Below are positions 58,301 through 64,000 of a DNA stretch of 64,000 bases, one piece after another; the stretch's first letter is position 1, and every line of letters begins with the position of its first letter. The translations under genes and the position numbers were made by a program. The stretch spans positions 4,625,501 to 4,689,500 of the forward strand of contig NC_092616.1 in the NCBI RefSeq assembly GCF_047663525.1, written 5' to 3'. The notes below the pieces were generated by a model. It was not told the DNA's origin. It saw only the letters and a list, made by a program, of their open reading frames with translations, and made no database searches. This stretch comes from Anas platyrhynchos. Taxonomy: Eukaryota; Chordata; Aves; Anseriformes; Anatidae.

Positions 58301-61300
58301 AACCTTGCCACGTAAACCCACTACACCGCAGCGCGGGAACCTCAGCGATGTGACCTCAGCGCGGGAAGCTCAGCGCGGGAAGCTCAGCGATGTCACCTAA
58401 TCGATGGGACCCCAGCGCGGGCACCTCAGCGCGGGAACCTCAGCGATGTGATCTCAGCGCGGGAACCTCAGCTCCGTGACCTCAGCGCGGGAACCTAAAC
58501 AATGTGACCTCATCGCGGGAACGTCAGAAGTGTGACCTCACAGCGGGAACCTCAGCGCTGTGACCTCAGCGCGGGAACCTCAGCAGTGTGACCTCAGCGC
58601 GGGAACCTCACCAGTGTGACCTCAGCGCGGGAACCTCAGCGTAGGAACCTCAACAGTGTGACCTCAGCACGGGAATCTCAGCGATGTGATCTCAGCACTG
58701 TGAGCTCAGCCCGGGAACCTCAGCGTTGTGATATCAGCGCGGGAACCTAAACGCGGGAACATCAGCGATGTGATATCAGCGCGGGAACCTCAGTGCAGGA
58801 ATCTCAGCGATGTGACCTCAGCGCGGGAACCTCAGCACGGGAAACTCAGCGATGTCAAGTAAGTTATGGGACACCAGCGCGGGAACCTCAGCGATGTGAC
58901 CAAAGCGTGGGAACCTCAGCGCCGGAACCTCAGCTCTGTGACCTCAGCGCAGGAACCTAAACAATGTCACCTCAGCGCGGGAACCTCATTGTGGGAACCT
59001 CAGCAGTGTCACATCAGCGCGGGAACCTCAGCGTAGGAACCTCAACAGTGTGACCTCACAGCGGGAAACTCAGCGATGTGACCTCAGCGATGTGACCTCA
59101 TCGCGGGAACGTCAGCGACGTGACCAAAGCGTGGGAACCTCAGCTCTGTGACCTCAGCTATGTGACCTCAGCGAGGGAAACTCAGATATGTGACCTCAGC
59201 CGGGAACCTCAGTGATGTGACCTCAGCTATGTGACCTCAGCTATGTGACCAAAGCGTGGGAACCTCAGCGTGGGAACCTCAGCAGTGTCACGTCAGCACG
59301 GGAAGCTCAGCGTAGGAACCTCAACAGTGTGACCTCACAGTGGGAACCTCAGCGATGTGACCTCAGCGCGGGAACCTCAGCGACGTGACCAAAGCGTGGG
59401 AACCTCTGTGCGGGAACCTCAGCTCTGTCACCTCAGCGCGGGAACCTAAACAATGTGACCTCAGCGCGGGAACCTCAGCGTGGGAACCTCAGTAACGTGA
59501 GCTCAGCGCGGGAACGTAAACAATGTGACCTCAGCGCGGAAACCTCAGCACGGGAACCTCAGCGTTACGACCTCAGCGCGGGAACCACAGCGTTGTGACC
59601 TCAGCGCAGGAAACTCAGCGTTGTGACCTCAGCGTGGGAAACTCAGCGCTGTGACCTCAGCGCGGGAACCTCAGCGATGTGACCTCAGCGCAGGATCCTC
59701 AGCTCTGTGACCTCAGCTCTGTGACCTCAGCGCGGGAAACTCAGCGATGTGACCTCAGCGTGGGAACCTCAGTGCGGGAACCTCAGCGCGGGAACCTCAG
59801 CGCGGGAACCACAGCGCTGTGACCTTAGCGCGGGAACCTCAGAGTGGAAACCTCAGCAGTGTGACCTCAGCTATGTGATCTCAGCGCTGGAAACTCAGCG
59901 ATGTGACCTCAGAGCGGGAACCACAACGCTGTGACCTCAGCGCGGGATCCTCAGCGATGTGACCTCAGCGTGGGCACCTCAGCACGGGAACCTCAGCGAT
60001 GTGACCTCAGCGTGGGAACCTCAGCGTGGGAACCTCATTAATGTGAGTTCAGCGCGGGAACCAAAACAATGTGACCTCAGCGCGGGAACCTCAGAGTGGG
60101 AACCTCAGCAGTGTCACGTCAGCGCGGGAACCTCAGGTAAGGAACCTCAACAGTGTGACCTCACAGCGGGAACCTCAGCGATGTGACCTCAGCGATGTGA
60201 CCACAGCGCGGAAACCTCAGCGATGTGATATCAGCGCAGTAACCTCAGCACGGGAACCTCAGTGATGTGAGCTCAGCACGGGAACCTCAGCGCTGTGAGC
60301 TCAGCGCGGGAACCTCAGCGTTGTGATATCAGCGCAGGAACCTCAGCGCGGGAACATCAGCGATGTGATATCAGCGCGGGAACCTCAGCGCATGAATCTC
60401 AGCGATGCGACCTCAGCGCGGGAACCTCAGCGTAGGAACCTCAACAGTGTGACCTCACAGTGGGAACCTCAGCAATGTGACCTCTATGATGTGACCTCAG
60501 CGAGGGAACCTCAGCGACGTGACCAAAACGTGGGAACCTCAGCGATGTGACCTCAGCGCGGGAACCTCAACGCGGGAACCTCAGAGATGTGACCTCAGCT
60601 ATGTGACCTCAGCGCGGGAACCTCAGTGATGTGACCTCATCGTGGGAACCTCAGAGCGGGAAGCTCAGCGATGTGACTTCACCATGGGAACCTCAGCGAT
60701 CTGACCGCAGCGCGGGAACATCAGCGATGTGACCTCAGCGCGAGAACCTCAGCTCCGTGACCTCAGCGCGGGAACCTAAACAATGTGACCTCAGCGCGGG
60801 AACCTCAGCAGTGTGACCTCACAGCGGGAACCTCAGCGATGTGACCTCAGCGATGTGACCGCAGCGCGGGAACCTCAGCGCTGTGACCTCAGCGCGGGAA
60901 CCTCAGCGATGTGACCAAAGCGTGGGAACCACAGCGCGGGAACCTCAGCTCTGTGACCTCAGCGCGGGAACCTAAACAATGTGACCTCAGCGCGGGAACC
61001 TCAGTGTGGGAACCTCAGCCGTGTCACGTCAGCGCGGGAACCTCAGCGACATTACCAAAGCGTGGTAACCACAGCGCGGGCACCTCAGCTCTGTGACCTC
61101 AGCGCGGGAACCTGAGCGATGTGACCTCAGCGAGGGAACCTCAGCGTGGGAACCTCAGCAATGTCACGTGAGCGCGGGAACCTCAGTGCGGGAACCTCAG
61201 CGATGTGATATCAGCGCGGGAACCTCAGCAGTGTGACCTCAGTGCGGGAACCTCAGCGATGTGACCTCAGTGCGGGAACCTCAGCGATGTGACCTCAGCG

Positions 61301-62270
61301 CGGGAACCTCAGCAGTGTGACCTCAGTGCGGGAACCTCAGCGTTGTGACCTCAGTGCGGGAACCTCAGCGATGTGACCTCAGCGCGGGAACCTCAGCAGT
61401 GTGACCTCAGCGCGGGAACCTCAGCGTGGGAACCTCAGCGATGTGACCTCAGCGCGGGAACCTCAGCGTAGGAACCTCAACAGTGTGTCCTCACAGCGGG
61501 AACCTCAGTGATGTGACCTCAGCGATGTGACCTCATCGCGGGAACGTCAGCGACGTGACCAAAGCGTGGGAACCTCAGCGATGTGACCTCAGCACGGGAA
61601 ACTCAGCGCAGGAACCTCAGCGATGTGACCTCAGCTATGTGACCTCAGCTATGTGACCTCAGCGCGGGAACCTCAGTGATGTGACCTCAGCGCGGGAACC
61701 TCGGCGCGGGAACCTCAGCTCTGTGAATTCAGCGCGGGAACTTAAACAAAGAGACCTCAGCGCGGGAACCTCAGCGTGGGAACCTCAGCAGTGTCACGTC
61801 AGCACGGGAAGCTCAGCGTAGGAACCTCAACAGTGTGACCTCACAACGGGAACCTCAGCGATGTGACCACAGCGCTGTGACCTTAGTGCGGGAACCTCAG
61901 CGCGGGAACATTAGCGCTGTGACCTCAGTGCGGGAACCTCAGCGCAGGGATCTCAGCACTGTGACCTCAGTGCGGGAACCTCAGCGCAGGGATCTCAGCG
62001 ATGTGACCAAAGCGCGGGAACCTCAGCGCTGTGACCTCAGCGCGGGAACCTCAGCGATCTGACCTCAGTGCGGGCACCTCAGCTCGGGAAACTCAGCGCT
62101 GTGACCTCAGCGCGGGAACCTCAGCGCGGGAACCTCAGCACTGTGACCTCAGTGAAGGAACCTCAGCTCAGGAATCTCATCGATGTGACCTCAGCGCGGG
62201 AACCACAGCGATGTGACCTCAGCGCGGGAACCTTAGCGCAGGAATCTCAGCGATGTGACCTCAGCGTGGG
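55330..62270. repeat. Large satellite block, second copy, including LTR copy 3
   Basis: The counterpart of 42032-50372. It carries the extra 238 bases right of the LTR and a single 1414-bp-type unit instead of two. These are differences by whole units, as expected from unequal exchange. Confidence 0.8.
57266..58325 (-). mobile_element. Solo LTR in the satellite, copy 3 (1060 bp)
   Basis: Same ends, length, orientation and CCGCA duplication (57261-57265 and 58326-58330) as copies 1 and 2. It lies 13298 bases beyond copy 2. The satellite left of it is shared with copy 2; to the right, copy 3 has about 238 extra bases before homology resumes. Confidence 0.93.
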
Positions 62271-64000
62271 ATCCTCAGTGCGAGAACCTCATTGATTTGA
62301 CCTCAGGGCAGGAACCTCAGCGATGCGACCTCAGTGCGGGAACCTCAGCGATATCACCTAAGCGATGTGACCTCAGAGCATGTACCTCAGCGATGTGACC
62401 AAAGCGCGGGAACCTCAGCGCGGGAATCTCAGCGATGTGAACTCAGCGCGGGAAACACAGCGATGTCACATAAGAGCTGTGACCTCAACGCTGGAACCTG
62501 AGCGATGTGACCTCAGCGCGGGAACCTCAGAGCAGGAACCTCAGCTCTGTGACCTCAGCGCGGGAACCTAAACAATGTGACCAAAGCCTGGGAACCTCAG
62601 CGCGGGAACCTCAGCTCTGTCACCTCAGCGCGGGAACCTAAACAATGTGACCTCAGCGCGGGAACCTCAGACTGGGAACCTCAGCAGTGTGACCTGAGCG
62701 CGGGAACCTCAGAGTGGGAACCTCAGCATTGTGACCTCAGTGCGGGAACCTCAGTGCGGGCACCTCAGCGATGTGACCTCAGCGCATGAAACTCAGCCAT
62801 GTGACCTCGGCACGGGAACCTCAGCGATGTCACCTAAGCGATGTGACCTCAGCACGGGAACCTAAGTGATGTGAGATCAGCGCGGGAACCTCAGCATTGT
62901 GACCTCAGTGCGGGAACCTCAGCGATGTCACCTAAGTGATGTGACCTCAACGCGGGAACCTCAGCGATGTGACCTCAGCTATGTGATCTCAGCGCGGGAA
63001 ACTCAGTGATGTGACTTCAGCGCGGGAACCTCAGAGTGGGAACCTCAGCGATGTGAACTCAGCGCGGGATCCTCAGCGATGTGACCTCAGCGCGGGAACC
63101 TCAGCGCGGGAACCTCAGCGATGTCACCTTAGCGATGTGACCCCAGCGTGGGCACCTCAGCACGGGAACCTCAGCGATGTGACCTCAGCGTGGGAACCTC
63201 AGCGATGTCACCTAAGCGATGTGACCTCAGCGCGGGAACCTCAGCTCTGTGACCTCAGCGCGGGAACCTAAACAATGTGACCTCAGCGCGGGAACCTCAG
63301 CGTGGGAACCTCAGCAGTGTCACGTCAGCGCGGGAACCTCAGCGTAGGAACCTCAACAGTGTGACCTCACAGCGGGAACCTCAGCAATGTGACCTCAAAG
63401 ATATTACCTCAGCGCGGGAACCTCAGCGCTGTGACCAAAGCGTGGGAACCTCAGCTCCGTGACCTCAGCGCGGGAACCTAAACAATGTGACCTCATCGCG
63501 GGAACGTCAGAAGTTTGACCTCACAGCGGGAACCTCAGCGCTGTGACCTCAGCGCGGGAACCTCAGCAGTGTGACCTCAGCGCGGGAACCTCACCAGTGT
63601 GACCTCAGCGCGGGAACCTCAGCGTAGGAACCTCAACAGTGTGACCTCAGCACGGGAATCTCAGCGATGTGATCTCAGCACTGTGAGCTCAGCCCGGGAA
63701 CATCAGCGATGTGATATCAGCGCGGGAACCTCAGCGCATGAATCTCAGCGATGCGACCTCAGCGCGGGAACCTCAGCGTAGGAACCTCAACAGTGTGACC
63801 TCACAGTGGGAACCTCAGCAATGTGACCTCTATGATGTGACCTCAGCGAGGGAACCTCAGCGACGTGACCAAAACGTGGGAACCTCAGCGATGTGACCTC
63901 AGCGCGGGAACCTCAACGCGGGAACCTCAGAGATGTGACCTCAGCTATGTGACCTCAGCGCGGGAACCTCAGTGATGTGACCTCATCGTGGGAACCTCAG
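58326..64000. repeat. 14-bp satellite array, fourth segment, runs off the window
   Basis: A/B 14-bp units to the last base. Up to about 62270 it is the second copy of the large block. From there on it is a mosaic of sections seen elsewhere: about 63277-63460 resembles 50455-50640, and 63700-64000 resembles 46820-47120. The full size of the array cannot be known from this window. Confidence 0.97.

Noticed and set aside
30849-64000. Dozens of short open frames with TSAREPQRCDLSAG-like repeats as a repeat protein family
   Set aside because: They arise because three 14-bp units make 14 codons. Frames are ended at random by satellite variants (TAA, TGA), none exceeds about 120 codons, and neighbouring frames are used equally.
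30849-64000. CRISPR-like array (28-bp repeats)
   Set aside because: There are no unique spacers, the units are directly adjacent and graded in sequence, and the setting is a vertebrate genome with no cas genes.

Overview
The window is vertebrate nuclear DNA, almost certainly from a bird. This rests on three intact intronless olfactory receptor genes of the avian OR14 (gamma-c) expansion, several CR1 LINEs with the ATTCTGTG-type 3' end, and long terminal repeats (LTRs) of avian endogenous-retrovirus type. The species cannot be named from the sequence. The host protein-coding content I can support is four olfactory receptor genes; no tRNA, rRNA, CRISPR array or retroviral gag/pol/env was recognised.

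Left part (1 to about 30.8 kb): an olfactory receptor cluster built by segmental duplication. OR14-type receptors lie on the minus strand at 386-1381, 17834-18793 and 27247-28206. Each is followed, on its 5' side, by a related flank of 2-3 kb that holds two GC-rich islands conserved in all three copies. One receptor of another class II family (OR10-like) lies alone on the plus strand at 14706-15644. Between the genes are a near-full-length but decayed CR1 (5471-9135), four CR1 fragments, LTR pieces of at least two families, a 208-bp pure CTTTC pentamer tract and a striking 33-bp inverted repeat at 19870-19962.

Right part (30849 to the window end): about 30 kb of one tandem satellite. The base unit is 14 bp in two alternating types, GCGCGGGAACCTCA and GCGATGTGACCTCA, which make a 28-bp dimer. 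The array has no stable reading frame and runs off the window edge. It is organised in nested larger duplications: about 308 bp, 1414 bp, 2071 bp, about 3.2 kb, and a block of about 7-8 kb repeated at a distance of 13.3-13.5 kb.

Three solo LTRs of exactly 1060 bp (31759, 43968, 57266) sit in the satellite. All have the same orientation and the same 5-bp target duplication CCGCA. They therefore look like one insertion later copied along with the satellite, and so they date the expansions: copies two and three are nearly identical, and copy one is more diverged. This amplified, LTR-tagged 14-bp satellite next to an olfactory receptor cluster is the most unusual feature here.

The receptor genes do not form an operon. 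Each is expected to have its own promoter and an untranslated 5' exon spliced just before the start codon; the sequence shows plausible acceptor sites there. All identity levels below were judged by eye.
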